From: Sipunculus nudus
Taxonomy: Eukaryota > Annelida > Sipuncula > Golfingiida > Sipunculidae
Direction of reading: 5' to 3'
Assembly (NCBI GenBank): GCA_026874595.1
Contig: CM049322.1
Location: forward strand, 43,896,840-43,960,839
DNA: 64,000 nt
The notes beneath the pieces were generated by a model that was not told the DNA's origin, made no database searches, and saw nothing but the letters and a program-made list of their open reading frames with translations. Within the stretch, counting starts at the first letter, position 1. Every line of letters begins with the position of its first letter. Shown here piece after piece: positions 1 through 10,518 of the stretch. A program made the position numbers and the translations under genes.

Positions 1-649
1 CAAACATATATTGCCAGGAAACAACAATAATGTTATAAGGCTGGGGGGGAATGACCCAGATATAACAAAAGATAGTTTGTAAATCAAGTCTCTTTATTCC
101 GATTCATTGGCATAGTGATGATTCAATATAATTGTCTCTGATGATCACAGCAATATATATATATATAATAAATTGACATTCTTCTTCACACAGTATTACA
201 CTTCACATAGCAGTAGTCTTCTTAATACTTCTTAATGCTTTCAGTCAGTCTGTTCTCCTAATATAATACAGTTTTTGTTATACAAGGTACATCACTACAC
301 GACAGTCACTTATACACACAGGACGTATCAGTGTCTCTTTATAATACAGCTTGAGATACAGTAGTTACCTCATGTTGTTACAGATAGGCGACAGCACCGA
401 GAACTGAACTCACGACCGGCAGGGTGCCCCGATGACCAAACCTGGATTCATCCCTACTCAATTTCTCATTCACTCACTCACTGACTGTCCTCAATACCAC
501 TGACTACCTCTATATATATATATATATCTTACATGGGTCTCTCTGCCCAAACTTGTATCTAATAAACTTGTATATATTCCATTTATTGTTGTTCATTTTA
601 CTTTCAAATCTGGGATTTGTACTAGATGCTCCCTTATATAACACAAGTG
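1..649. other. AT-rich flank without a recognisable gene
   Basis: No reading frame of note. It holds two short TA microsatellites (near 149-170 and 509-528). Around 395-450 a GC-richer patch on the reverse strand has a weak B-box-like string (GAGTTCAGTTCTC), which might be a worn tRNA-derived repeat but is too degenerate to call. Confidence 0.5.
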
Positions 650-1538
650 ACCCAGGGGTCATGACGCTCATCTGACCAGGAAGACATTGACAAAAGTAAT
701 TTTATCATCTGAATTGTCAAATTTGAATGAAATACTTTTTCCAAACTTGACCTTTTGTATAAAATCATCCAATATTCATTGGGGTACTATGGAGCTCTGT
801 AGCATGAAGGATATGGGTAACAGGCACCTATTTTCAAGGTTTACAAGATGACTTTTCAGGGGTCTCCCAGCATGTCAAAAAATAAAATTCTAGGTCCAGT
901 TATTATGATTTGTGCCCTGTTAACCGATGACCAAATGTTTATTCGGGGGGGTATTTCAAAGCCGCATAGGATGAAGGATATGGGTAACAGAGATGTAATT
1001 TCAGGTGCACAAGGAGACTTTTCAGGGGCCTCCCAGCATATCAAGAAAGGAGATTCTAGGTCAAGTCATTATAATTTGTTCTCTGTTAACAGATGACCAA
1101 ATCTTTATTCTGGGGAGTACTTCGGAGCCCCAGAGCATGAAGGATATGGGTAACAGGGACCTTATTTCGGGTTTCCATGTAGACCTTTTATGGGCTTCCC
1201 TGGAGGTGAGGACAGAAGATTCTAGGTCCAGTCATTATGATTTGTGCCCTGTTAATATATGACCAAATCTTTATTCTGGGGGGTACTTCAGAGCCCCATA
1301 GCTCACAGAATATGGGTAACAGGGACCTTATTTCGGGTTTCCATGTAGACCTTTTATGGGCTTCCCTGAAGGTGAGGACAGAAGATTCTAGGTCCATTCA
1401 TTATGATTTGTGCCCTGTTTACAGATGACCAAATGTTTAAAGATCACAAAAGTAGAGAAAAAAAATCATAAAAAATAAAAAAAATATTGGTGGCGCAACC
1501 AATCTCAAGAAATTGATGAAACACTCCATGATCAATAT
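650..1538 (+). mobile_element. Rolling-circle-like tandem-repeat element, left part (split by LTR element)
   Basis: From about 780 a unit of roughly 163 bp is repeated, recognisable by 'attctggggggtactt', 'gggtaacagagacctaattt', 'gattctaggtcca' and 'gtgccctgttaacagatgacc' (unit starts near 780, 944, 1108, 1270). The upstream string GCTCATCTGAC near 669 is an inverted match to the 3' terminus GTCAGCTGAGC found at 10814-10824, so it may be the 5' end. Organisation (short inverted subterminal ends, tandem core, GACAGACGG-rich microsatellite, terminal hairpin, CTAAAA) matches non-autonomous Helentron/Helitron elements and the bivalve 'pearl' type with about 160-bp cores. The copy continues at 10519 after the retrotransposon. 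No protein is encoded; open frames here are by-products of the repeat. Confidence 0.65.
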
Positions 1539-1861
1539 TGTAATAAGAGGTACAATAAAATAGCTCCAGTTTGCGAGTCCTCTCGCGAAATATCAATACC
1601 AGTCATGCGAGCCCTCTCGCAAGCTATCAGTTACTGCCATGCGGGGTTTCCCGCGTCCGGACCCCACCCCGCCAGCCCACCAGTTTTGGATGTACCCTCG
1701 TGTCTGCACGGACGTAATCTGGTCGAGTTTCTCCCGCTGCGCCCTCCGGACAACGGAACATCTGAACGAACGCTATATTATTATAAACATTACTTTGACA
1801 CATAAACTGTGACCCGCCGGACATTATATACAATTGGACTGTTCATTACCACATTGTGTCA
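1539..1861 (+). repeat. 5' LTR
   Basis: A 323-bp repeat starting TGTAATAAG and ending TTGTGTCA, matching 10196-10518 over its full length. It contains an AATAAA near 1553 and a direct repeat of TGCGAG(T/C)CCTCTCGC around 1572 and 1606, which could be a promoter-proximal element; that role is inferred. The 60-70 codon open frames within it are on both strands and have no support as genes. Confidence 0.95.
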
Positions 1862-1863
1862 AC

Positions 1864-1880
1864 TGGTACCAGGAGTGGGG
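1864..1880 (+). other. Primer-binding site, tRNA-Leu(UAA) type
   Basis: TGGTACCAGGAGTGGGG lies two bases after the 5' LTR and is the reverse complement of the 3' end (with CCA) of animal tRNA-Leu(UAA), from memory of that tRNA. It would prime minus-strand DNA synthesis. Confidence 0.85.
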
Positions 1881-3694
1881 TGATCAAATAATCTCAGGAA
1901 ATATAAAAAGAAATCAACGGTAGGCCAGCGACCTGGTGAGTAGAAGTCTACTTTTGCATGAGAAGTTTATATCACCATATTTATATAGCTTCTTAAGCGA
2001 AATCGTTCGCGTAACAAGTGATTAAAGCTCCAGCAGCGAAAAATCATTCGCTGAACGGACTAAAGCTACTGATACAGCAGCATGAAAACTCGACCTAACG
2101 GGGGTATATCCGCCACAAAGTTTCATTAGTGTTGGCCAATATCTCGCCACCGTTGTACATTTATAATAAAAAGTTAAATCTGATATAATTCTGGGACCTA
2201 AAACAAACAATACTAAGCACTCAGTGGATATAACGGGCTTTGTGAAGTGTACGGCAGGGGTATCAACATTCCGCTAGCTTCAAGTTAACGCGAGAAGCAA
2301 ACTCGCTATCATCAACATTCTGTCCTGACAAAAACAATCAGTGAGACGTTGGACAGCCGTCTGACCTGCAGGCGAAGGGCCGGCGACGATACACAGCACA
2401 CCGAGAAGGCCATACACAGCCAAGTTCAGCGTAGACGAGATAACGGTACTATAGTACTTAATGGCCCCGACATTTCTGTGACAAGTGACTATTCGTACGT
2501 CGGGCCGTGTCAAAGGTTACTTTGACTGCGTCTGTTGTATACAAAAGCGTGAGATCTGCCTTCCGGCACTGGAAAGTGCGAGTTAACGAGATTACTGTGT
2601 TGACATTGCTCGGTACGACCGCCCCCTCCCCTGGCGAAACCGCACACAGAAAACATTGTAACGTTAGACTCGCTGTGACGTGCGGACCTTCCTCTTTAGA
2701 AGACAAAAAGTTGATCGATAGTGAATAAATTTGATTGTGTAAATTAGCTTTGATCAGTTGATCATTTGATTGATTTGATTGATTTTTTATTGATTAATCA
2801 AACTGAATTCGGCTGAAATTTGTTGATTATGAATTGCATTAATTAATTGGATTAATTAATCTTTAATTAATTGGTTAATTGTTCTTGAATTAATTAATTA
2901 GATTGTTTGGAATAAGTTATTGTTCGATTGATTTTTGATCAATTAATTGGATCTGATTGATTAATTTTTAATTAATTGATTTATTGATTTTAGGTTGATT
3001 GATTAAATTGGATTAATTAAAATTTAAATTAAATGATTGATTGATCTTGGATTGGTTCATTAGACTGATGTGAATAAGTTATTGTTCGATTGATTTTTGA
3101 TCAATTGATTGGATCTGATTGATTAATTTTTAATTAATCGATTTATTGATTTTAGATTGATTGTTTAGATTGGATGATTTGATTTTTAAATGTTTAATTG
3201 AATGATTTTGCATAAATTAATTGAATTGAATTGATCTGAATAGATTGATTAATTTTAATTAGTTCATTATTTTTTTATTAATTGATTTTATTGATTTATT
3301 CACTTTTATTTATTCGTCTTCATTTCTTGAAAAATTGATAATTTGGCATCTACAAAATCCTTACGGTTGCTTATAGGTGCTATTCTGTGCTTTCCCTCGA
3401 GTGAATTGTTTCATGTCCACTCCCTGCTGAATACATCGTTTAGTGCACTCAGTTGACTGTTTGGCGTCATTCACATCATCCAGTAACAAGTATATTTGTT
3501 TGGTAATAGCATTGTAGTGCGCAAGTAAAATCAAACTTGAAGAAATTCCGTCAATAAATAAATCAACACTCTTTATTAATTCCATCATCATTATTGTAAA
3601 GCAACCAAGTAAAATTTTATATTTTTGATTGGCGACTTTGGCAAGCAACAGTGAGCAACAGTGAGTGTTTCGATCGTCAGTTATAATACTCAAA
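1881..3694 (+). other. Long untranslated leader of the Ty3/gypsy element
   Basis: About 1.8 kb separates the primer-binding site from gag, long for this family. The first half is of mixed composition without a convincing ORF. From about 2735 to 3310 it becomes a low-complexity tract of TTGATT/TTAATTAA-type words (quasi-repeats of 'ttgattgatt' and 'aattaattgatt', with a segment near 2900-3000 repeated near 3065-3150). Packaging or internal initiation signals could lie here, but nothing specific can be identified. Confidence 0.7.
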
Positions 3695-5338
3695 ATGCCA
3701 GGGGGAAAAAACCGGAAACAGGACAATACCCATGATGATCATTCATCAGCCCACCAGGAGGCAGCAGCAGAGGGTGGTGCTCATGACCAGGCAGTAGGCG
3801 GTGAGCTAGAAACCGGTATGGCTGATGTCCTGCTTGCTCTTAGGCAGATCATGGAGGGGCAACGACAAGCCCAGGAGCGACAAACAGCATTGCTCCAGGA
3901 AACTCAGGCTGCAATGTTGAGCCGTTTGGATGCCCTCCAACTATCGTCACAAGCGCCTCCAGAAGGCCCTCGCCCTGAAGACCATGAACGAGAGCCACTA
4001 GGTGCCGCTGCCCCAGATCTCCAAACGCCCCAAGAACCTACGTTTTTCCGACCTTACCTTTCTGAAATATGCGCCGATCGGGAACATCCTGATCGGGTCC
4101 ATGGAGGACGAGACACGGACCAGCGGAGGTCTGTTCCGGCTAACATGGAGGATCAAGTTGGGCCAAATCTGGACCTAAGATCTCCAACAAGAGGTCGGAT
4201 GACCACTAATGTGAGAGATCCGTACGGGTTCCATGGCCTGGATGACGACATGCCACCACCCCTCAGAACTGACAATGACCTTGAGCGGCAGCTTCGGGTC
4301 ATTGAGCAAAGAGAAAGAGCGGCTGGCCCTCGACGCCCTAGGCCTCGAGAACGTGCCAGAGCTCATGATCATGAGACCAGGACAAGGGGTATCGAGACAC
4401 ATACTCCGAAAAATGAACCACCACGAGCAAAATTACCAATGTTCGATGGTAAGGATGACTGGGAGGCCTTCATCATGTCCTTCGAGAGAACAGCTCGACG
4501 GTATGAATGGGGTCCATATGAGAAGGCAGACCGACTGCAAGAAAGTTTACGTGGGAGTGCCCTGCGATACATAAGCCTATTGCCAGGGGGAATTCCAGAG
4601 GAGTACGAACAACTCCGTCAGTACCTGGCTCAAAGGTTCGGTCGCCGGGAACCCCCCTCAACTGCAAGGCACAAGTTGGACGAATACCGACAGGGGAGTG
4701 AAAGCACGGCAGAGTACGCAGAAGAGGTGCGACGTATGGTTAGCATAGCTTACCAGGGAGTGGACCTCACGATGCAAGAACAACTCGCCGCAGACTACTT
4801 CCTGCGAGGGTACAAGAATGCCCGGCTGGCATATCATGTAATGAACCAAAGGCCAGCCACCCTGTCGGAAACACTCGACCTCATCGACGCTTACCAGCAT
4901 CACTACAAAGCGACGATAGGTAGGGCCCATGATAATGTTCGAGGTCGTACTCGACGTGTCTCCTGGGCAGAAGACCCACACCAGGCAACGGAAGGGGTCG
5001 ATTCCTCTGAGAACAGTCTCCGGAAGAAGCTGGATGCAGGGTTTCAAAAAATAAACGAGAACCTGAGTGAAAGCCTGGATCACAAAATGAAACATCTGTG
5101 GGCGAAAATAGAGGAAAAGCTGTCGCACAACCATGGCCGGGATATGAAACGTCAGGACTCCAGGAACAATGGCGCTAGGAGAAGTCCCAGCCCTTTTGCC
5201 AGACGATCCAGGACCCCGAGCCCAAAGAACTTACGGGAGGTGGAGTGCTTTCGCTGTGGTCAACAAGGACATTACCAAAGGGATTGTCCCATGCAACGCA
5301 CTCCGACCCCCCTGTGCCACACACCTTCGGAAAACTAA
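3695..5338 (+). CDS. gag: gag polyprotein of the Ty3/gypsy element
   Basis: A 547-residue frame from the ATG at 3695 (an in-frame GTG upstream at 3665 is unlikely to be used). The first 240 residues are polar and low complexity, with a Gln-rich stretch (QRQAQERQTALLQETQAA) that may form a coiled coil. A retrotransposon gag (capsid-like) domain follows at about residues 255-415, recognisable from the F-RTARRYEW, LRGSALRYI, YLAQRFG and YEQL segments. A basic linker leads to one CCHC zinc knuckle (CFRCGQQGHYQRDC, nt 5246-5287) that would bind genomic RNA. Pol lies in the -1 frame relative to gag and overlaps its 3' end, the arrangement for which this family commonly uses programmed frameshifting. 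Confidence 0.93.
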   Translation: MPGGKNRKQDNTHDDHSSAHQEAAAEGGAHDQAVGGELETGMADVLLALRQIMEGQRQAQERQTALLQETQAAMLSRLDALQLSSQAPPEGPRPEDHEREPLGAAAPDLQTPQEPTFFRPYLSEICADREHPDRVHGGRDTDQRRSVPANMEDQVGPNLDLRSPTRGRMTTNVRDPYGFHGLDDDMPPPLRTDNDLERQLRVIEQRERAAGPRRPRPRERARAHDHETRTRGIETHTPKNEPPRAKLPMFDGKDDWEAFIMSFERTARRYEWGPYEKADRLQESLRGSALRYISLLPGGIPEEYEQLRQYLAQRFGRREPPSTARHKLDEYRQGSESTAEYAEEVRRMVSIAYQGVDLTMQEQLAADYFLRGYKNARLAYHVMNQRPATLSETLDLIDAYQHHYKATIGRAHDNVRGRTRRVSWAEDPHQATEGVDSSENSLRKKLDAGFQKINENLSESLDHKMKHLWAKIEEKLSHNHGRDMKRQDSRNNGARRSPSPFARRSRTPSPKNLREVECFRCGQQGHYQRDCPMQRTPTPLCHTPSEN

Positions 5339-8300
5339 CAGAGGCCAGATCAGAACACACGGATCTGGCCGGAAATGACTCATCCATTCATGAAGAGGGC
5401 CTCTTGATCAGCATTGGGAGAACAGAACGCCATGGACCAACCATTCTCCTCCCCTACCTGATCAATGATAATGAAGTTGATGCTACAGTAGACACCGGCG
5501 CAGAAGTGACTGTTGTATCCGAAGAGTTTTTCAAATTATGCACGCATGGCAAACGTGAAAGTAGTGGCGAGACAGTTTTATTGACAAATGCTGAGAAAGA
5601 TAACATCATGAAAGCCAAGAAGGGAATATGTATGACGTTTCAGTTGGGGACCACCAAGATAGAATGGAATGTGTATGTGGCACCCATTCGCGATGATGTC
5701 CTCTTAAGACTTGATCTATTACAAGAGGCTGATATAACCATCCAAGCGCGAGGGAGTGTGTTCATCAAGGGGAAACCTTTACCCAGTCGAGTCATACTCG
5801 AAAAGGGAAGGTTATTTGATATCGCAAATGTGTGCCTTACTGAAAAACTACATCTGGAACCAGGGATGGAATACCTTGTCACTGGATCAGTAAACCGAAT
5901 TGTAGAAGGTCGAGAGGCGGTAATGGAACCTGTTACAAATAGGGATAAAATCTACATTGCCAGTACCTTAGTCAATACTGCGCCACATATTCCCGTCAGA
6001 ATTTGCAACATCTCCGATCAGCAGGTTACACTGACAAAGGGAACCCCCCTTGGACATCTGGTAGAAGCTGGAGTGTGCCACACGCCTAAAACCTCAAATG
6101 ACAGACGAACAGCATATACTGAGGACCTGCCCGTAATACAAAGGGTCGAAACAGGCACTTCAAATGACCTACCAACACATCTACAAATCCTTTACAAGAA
6201 CGCTAGTAATAACCTCTGTGAAGGGTTATTACTACAGTACCAGGATGTGTTTGCCTCTAACGATCTTGATCTCGGGTGTTTTACGGCTGTAAAACATCAA
6301 GTACCAACGGGAGATGCACCGCCGATACGACAACCACCCAGAAGAACGCCTATTAGTTTTCAAGGGGAGGAAGAACAACACTTGCAGTCGATGCTCGATG
6401 CAGGAATAGTTGTACCATCAACCTCTCCCTGGAGCTCTCCGGTCTGCTTGGTGAGAAAGAAAGACGGTGGGGTGAGGTGGTGTATAGATTACCGGCGTCT
6501 TAATGAGGTCACCGTAAAAGATGCCTACCCATTGCCCAAAATAGAAGAATGCCTAGATACCCTGAGAGATTCAACACTCTTCTCCTGTCTCGACCTACAA
6601 AGCGGTTACTGGCAGATTGAAATTCAACCGGAACACCGAGAGAAGACCGCATTCATCACAAAATGGGGCCTATATGAGTATGTCCGAATGCCATTCGGTC
6701 TGAGCTCAGCACCGGGAACCTTCCAACGCGCGATGGATCTCGTGCTTCAGGGACTTAAATGGGACATTTTGTTGGTGTACCTGGACGATGTTATCATACT
6801 TGGCCGTAGCTTCGAGGAACATCTCGAAAGGCTCGCCATGGTTTTCAAACGATTAAGGGAGTTTAACCTAAAACTAAAACCCCGAAAATGTCAACTCTTA
6901 CAAGAAGAAGTCACGTTCTTGGGACATCTCATAAGTAGCGAAGGCATTCGCACTAATCCATCACAAGTTACAAGAGTCGAAGACTGGCCAGTCCCTACAA
7001 CAGTCAAGGATCTTCAGGCATTTCTTGGTGTCTGTAACTACTATCGGAAGTTCATCAGAGGATTTGCTGAGATCGCAGGACCATTGCATGAACTTCTCGG
7101 CAAAGGCATGAGGTTCAGCTGGGGTGGTGAACAACAAAAGGCTTTTGAAGATCTGAAGCAAAATCTGGCAGGTGCCCCAATACTGGTCTATCCGGATCCA
7201 GACAAAGCGTTCCTTCTAGACACTGACTCGTCTAATACAAGTATCGGTGCTGTCCTCTCTCAAATCCAAGAGGGGAAGGAGAAGGTAGTTGCTTTTGCAA
7301 GCTGGAGGTTGGAACCAGCACATCGACGTTACTGTGCAACCAGACGAGAGCTTCTCGCAATTATCAAAGCAGTGCAGCATTTCAGACATTACCTGTTGGG
7401 TAAAACATTCCTAGTAAGGACAGACCACAATAGCCTTACCTGGCTTTTTCGTTTCAAAGCCCCTCAAGGTCAGCTTGCACGCTGGCTAGGGACTGGGCGC
7501 TAAAGAGCCAGAATGTGATTGCTACCAAGCAGGCAAGGATCTAACATCCCTCCCATGTGGTGGTTGCAAATACTGTTCAAAGATCCATGGACAATGGGAG
7601 AAATTTGACACCGACGTCGATGATGTAGCTCCTTTGTCGGTAAAAGCATTGACAAGAGCTAGTTCAAGCAAGGCGCCAGCAGACCTCTCAGATATCAGCT
7701 CTAACTGGACTCTACAAAATAGCAACTCTGAGCTCGAACAAAAGCAGCGCACTGACAAAGATCTGTCGCTAGTGCATATGTGAAAAGATAAAGGTGAATT
7801 ACCGCCCAAAGAAGAAGTTCTACTCGAAAGTCCAGCAGCGAGAAGTTACTGGCTAAGTTGGCCGCAAATCACTAGAAAAGATGGCGTGTTGTACTATCAA
7901 TGGACAGATGTTGTGAATAACAAGACCATACTAAAACTCATGGTGCCGTTAAACATGAGACAAGAACTTGTTCAAGCATGTCACGATCCTGTAAACGCAG
8001 GACACCCTGGAACTGAAAAAACACTCCAGAAAGTGAAACAAAGATACTACTGGTATGGTATGACCTCTTACGTAAAGTTGTATGTGAAAAGATGCCATGT
8101 TTGCTCTGTGAACAAGAAAGAATGTCATGCAAAGCGAGCCGCTTTGCAAAAGTACCATGCTGGATCACCAATGGATCGCATACACATGGACTTCCTAGGA
8201 CCATTCCCACGATCATCATCGGGAAACAAATATGTCTTAGTTATGATAGATCAATTTACAAAATGGGTTGAGTTGGAAGCATTGCCGGATCAGGGTGCAG

Positions 8301-9214
8301 AGAACATGGCCCGAGGGTTATTGCGATGTTTTCTCGCAAGGTTCGGACCACCACTCGAAATTCACACTGATCAAGGCAGAAATTTTGAAAGTGAATTGTT
8401 CAAGCAGCTTTGTCAACTTTACCAAGTGGCCAAGACCCGCACAACCCCTTATCGTCCTTCCTCAAACGGACAAGTTGAAAGGTTCAATAGAACCCTGTTA
8501 CAAATGATACAGGCTTATGTTGATCAAAATCAAAGAGACTGGGATGCCAATCTGGATCTCCTTGCTGCCGCTTACCGGAGCAGTGTGAACACAAGTACGG
8601 GATTCACCCCAAATCGAATGATGTTGGGCAGGGAAGTTTACCAACCTCATGACTTGTCCCTGAGTATGGCAGAAATCAACCGAGATCCATTGGAACCAGT
8701 AGATTATGTGGCGAGCCTGGAAGATGAGTTGGGGCGAGTGCATGATCTCGCAAGGCAACACCTGAAAACCGCTCAAGAAGTTCAAAAGAAGCGTTACGAT
8801 CTCAGAGTGAACTTCTGTCAGTATAACGTGGGAGACCTCGTCGTTACCATTGATTCGACTAAATCGGTTGGCAAAAGTCCCAAGTTGCAGTCGCTCTGGA
8901 AGGGGCCTTACATAGTGACAAAGCGTCTTGGCCCTGTACTTTACGAAATACAAGATGCCAAGAAGAAAATGATACTCCATCACGACAGGCTCAAGCGCTA
9001 TGTGGGAGATTTCATCCCTAAATGGGTGATACGGCTCCGCCACACCCTTGGAATACTAGATGACCAGCAGGCCGGGCAAGCTAGAGCGCTTTCAAAGGTT
9101 GAGCAGGAGCCAGAGATCAAGTCTGGGGGTTCGCAGGACAAGGTGGAGACCCCAGCGAGCTCAAATGTTGACGAAGCACTCACTGCTGCTATGTCAAGGC
9201 TCGTTCTGATATAA
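5245..9214 (+). CDS. pol: pol region of the Ty3/gypsy element (PR-RT-RH-INT)
   Basis: Domains in order: an aspartic protease with active-site DTGA at 5491-5502; a reverse transcriptase with LDLQSGYWQIEI, MPFGLSSAPGTFQ and catalytic YLDD at 6778-6789; RNase H starting near 7200 (DTDSSNTSIGAVLSQ); an integrase with an HHCC zinc-binding N-terminus at about 7980-8110 (HxxxxxHP...CHVC) and a DD35E core (D near 8188, D near 8367 in HTDQGRNFES, E near 8476 in NGQVERFNR); and a C-terminal GPY/F-type module (LWKGPYIV near 8896-8920). Integrase downstream of RNase H places it in Ty3/gypsy rather than Ty1/copia. The region is treated as a fossil: nearly whole, about one interruption. Confidence 0.93.
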
Positions 9215-9360
9215 ATACGAATTTTGGTCACCCCGTAAAAGTACCGCTTAGCACAATGATTAACAGATGTACAGGACAAAGACACTCTCAAATATGTATG
9301 TAGATAGTAGCCAGTAGGGGTATTCTATAAACAAGGCAGTTATTGTGTATTGTAGAAATC

Positions 9361-10158
9361 ATGACCTCAAGCAGACCTACAACCTTTTGGTGGCAGGGCA
9401 AGGAACGTGACAACCTCACCTTTACCATCGAGAACCCAACAGTCACCACTCAGGATGTCTACCGCCATGCCTGCCCTGGGGAACGTCCGGAATGGTGTCC
9501 AGTTTGTCAGGAACGAGTTCCTAACTTAAGGAGGCATGCTAATGCCAGACATCTCCCCTGGTATGTGGACCCGGCGACTGCGTGCGGGAGATGTGCAGTC
9601 CAAGCTGGCGGTCGAAGTATCTTCGACCAGCACACCCAAGACAACCACGGGGGCAGAAGAGCAAATGTTTCCGTGGTGGACTGGATTGCTAGTATGCGCA
9701 ATTTCCTGCGTCAGCTTGCAACAGCGGTAGGTTGCAGAGGGGTGAGAGAGTTGCCGGCTTACATCCGTCAGAAAGGCATCAGTCTGGGTCCGCCACCACG
9801 GCTCAGCCCTACTGAGTCCGAGTACTACTCGAGCTCAGAATGGTGTGAGACAGAAGGCCCCTTTGACCCCATCAGGCCAACCAACTTGCGAGACTGTTCG
9901 CATTGGCGTATTGTGCTAAGGCTCTTAGCGGCGGCAGGGGTTAACGTGTCAGTTTCCAGCCTCCGCCCGGCGGATGGTAGAACCTTCATTCTCAGAGGCC
10001 CTGCACGACCACGGAGCTCTACCGCCGCTACTACAGTACCAGGAACCCGGGGTCCCCGACAGGCTTCCTCAAGGAACCATCCCTACGGTCACCAGGAAAT
10101 TTCATTAAGGCGAGACCGGCCTCGCACTCCACTCCGGGTCACCATTCAACAGGATTAG
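9361..10158 (+). CDS. ORF3 of the Ty3/gypsy element, C2H2-like zinc-finger protein
   Basis: A 265-residue frame between integrase and the 3' LTR, where errantiviruses carry env; start taken at the first ATG (9361). It has no signal peptide or membrane segment, so it is not an envelope. Two adjacent Cys/His clusters are visible near residues 45-95: CPVCQERVPNLRRHANARH (C-x2-C-x9-H-x4-H) and CGRC...FDQHTQDNH (C-x2-C-x12-H-x5-H), both C2H2-like. The C-terminal third is rich in Arg, Pro and Ser and probably disordered. C2H2 fingers suggest nucleic-acid binding, perhaps in target choice or RNA handling; this is inference. GC and codon character match gag and pol, so it is part of the element rather than a host gene caught inside. 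Confidence 0.75.
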   Translation: MTSSRPTTFWWQGKERDNLTFTIENPTVTTQDVYRHACPGERPEWCPVCQERVPNLRRHANARHLPWYVDPATACGRCAVQAGGRSIFDQHTQDNHGGRRANVSVVDWIASMRNFLRQLATAVGCRGVRELPAYIRQKGISLGPPPRLSPTESEYYSSSEWCETEGPFDPIRPTNLRDCSHWRIVLRLLAAAGVNVSVSSLRPADGRTFILRGPARPRSSTAATTVPGTRGPRQASSRNHPYGHQEISLRRDRPRTPLRVTIQQD

Positions 10159-10179
10159 TGTTCTGAGGGGACTCATCAC

Positions 10180-10195
10180 AGCAGGAGGGGGGCAG
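10180..10195 (+). other. Polypurine tract
   Basis: The purine-rich AGCAGGAGGGGGGCAG directly precedes the 3' LTR, the usual site for plus-strand DNA priming in LTR elements. Confidence 0.75.
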
Positions 10196-10518
10196 TGTAA
10201 TAAGAGGTACAATAAAATAGCTCCAGTTTGCGAGTCCTCTCGCGAAATATCAATACCAGTCATGCGAGCCCTCTCGCAAGCTATCAGTTACTGCCATGCG
10301 GGGTTTCCAGCGTCCGGACCCCACCCCGCCAGCCCACCAGTTTTGGATGTATCCTCGTGTCTGCACGGACGTAATCTGGTCGAGTTTCTCCCGCTGCGCC
10401 CTCCGGACAACGGAACATCTGAACGAACGCTATATTATTATAAACATTACTTTGACACATAAACTGTGACCCGCCGGACATTATATACAATTGGACTGTT
10501 CATTACCACATTGTGTCA
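10196..10518 (+). repeat. 3' LTR
   Basis: Full-length match to 1539-1861, two base differences. The following bases (ATATCCATG...) resume the host tandem repeat exactly where 1538 left it. Confidence 0.95.

Larger units (their letters stand above)
1539..10518 (+). mobile_element. Ty3/gypsy LTR retrotransposon, full length, very young
   Basis: An 8,980-bp element with 323-bp direct LTRs, TG...CA ends, a tRNA-Leu primer-binding site, gag, pol (protease, reverse transcriptase, RNase H, integrase order) and an additional ORF between integrase and the 3' LTR. The domain order is that of Metaviridae (Ty3/gypsy). The two LTRs differ at two bases (about 99.4% identical), so insertion was recent. It sits inside a tandem-repeat element; the 4-bp string ATAT abuts both ends (1535-1538 and 10519-10522), the expected target duplication, and other copies of the host repeat show the uninterrupted site. 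It looks almost whole, with about one interruption in pol. GC content is higher than in the surrounding DNA, most clearly in gag and the LTRs. Confidence 0.96.

Noticed and set aside
848-1428. Several 60-85-codon frames on both strands in the tandem-repeat array
   Set aside because: The same frames recur in every unit, in both orientations, because of the repeat sequence; no independent sign of coding.
3665-3694. An upstream GTG start for gag
   Set aside because: The ATG at 3695 is the natural eukaryotic start; the extension depends on a non-ATG codon.
4175-5387. Frames of 60-158 codons overlapping gag on the reverse and alternative forward frames
   Set aside because: They are antisense or alternative-frame by-products of a GC-richer coding region.
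8498-9043. 181-codon reverse-strand frame across integrase
   Set aside because: It is the mirror of the conserved integrase C-terminal region, with no family resemblance of its own.
9343-9360. Start of ORF3 at 9343
   Set aside because: That start is a TTG; the first ATG is at 9361.
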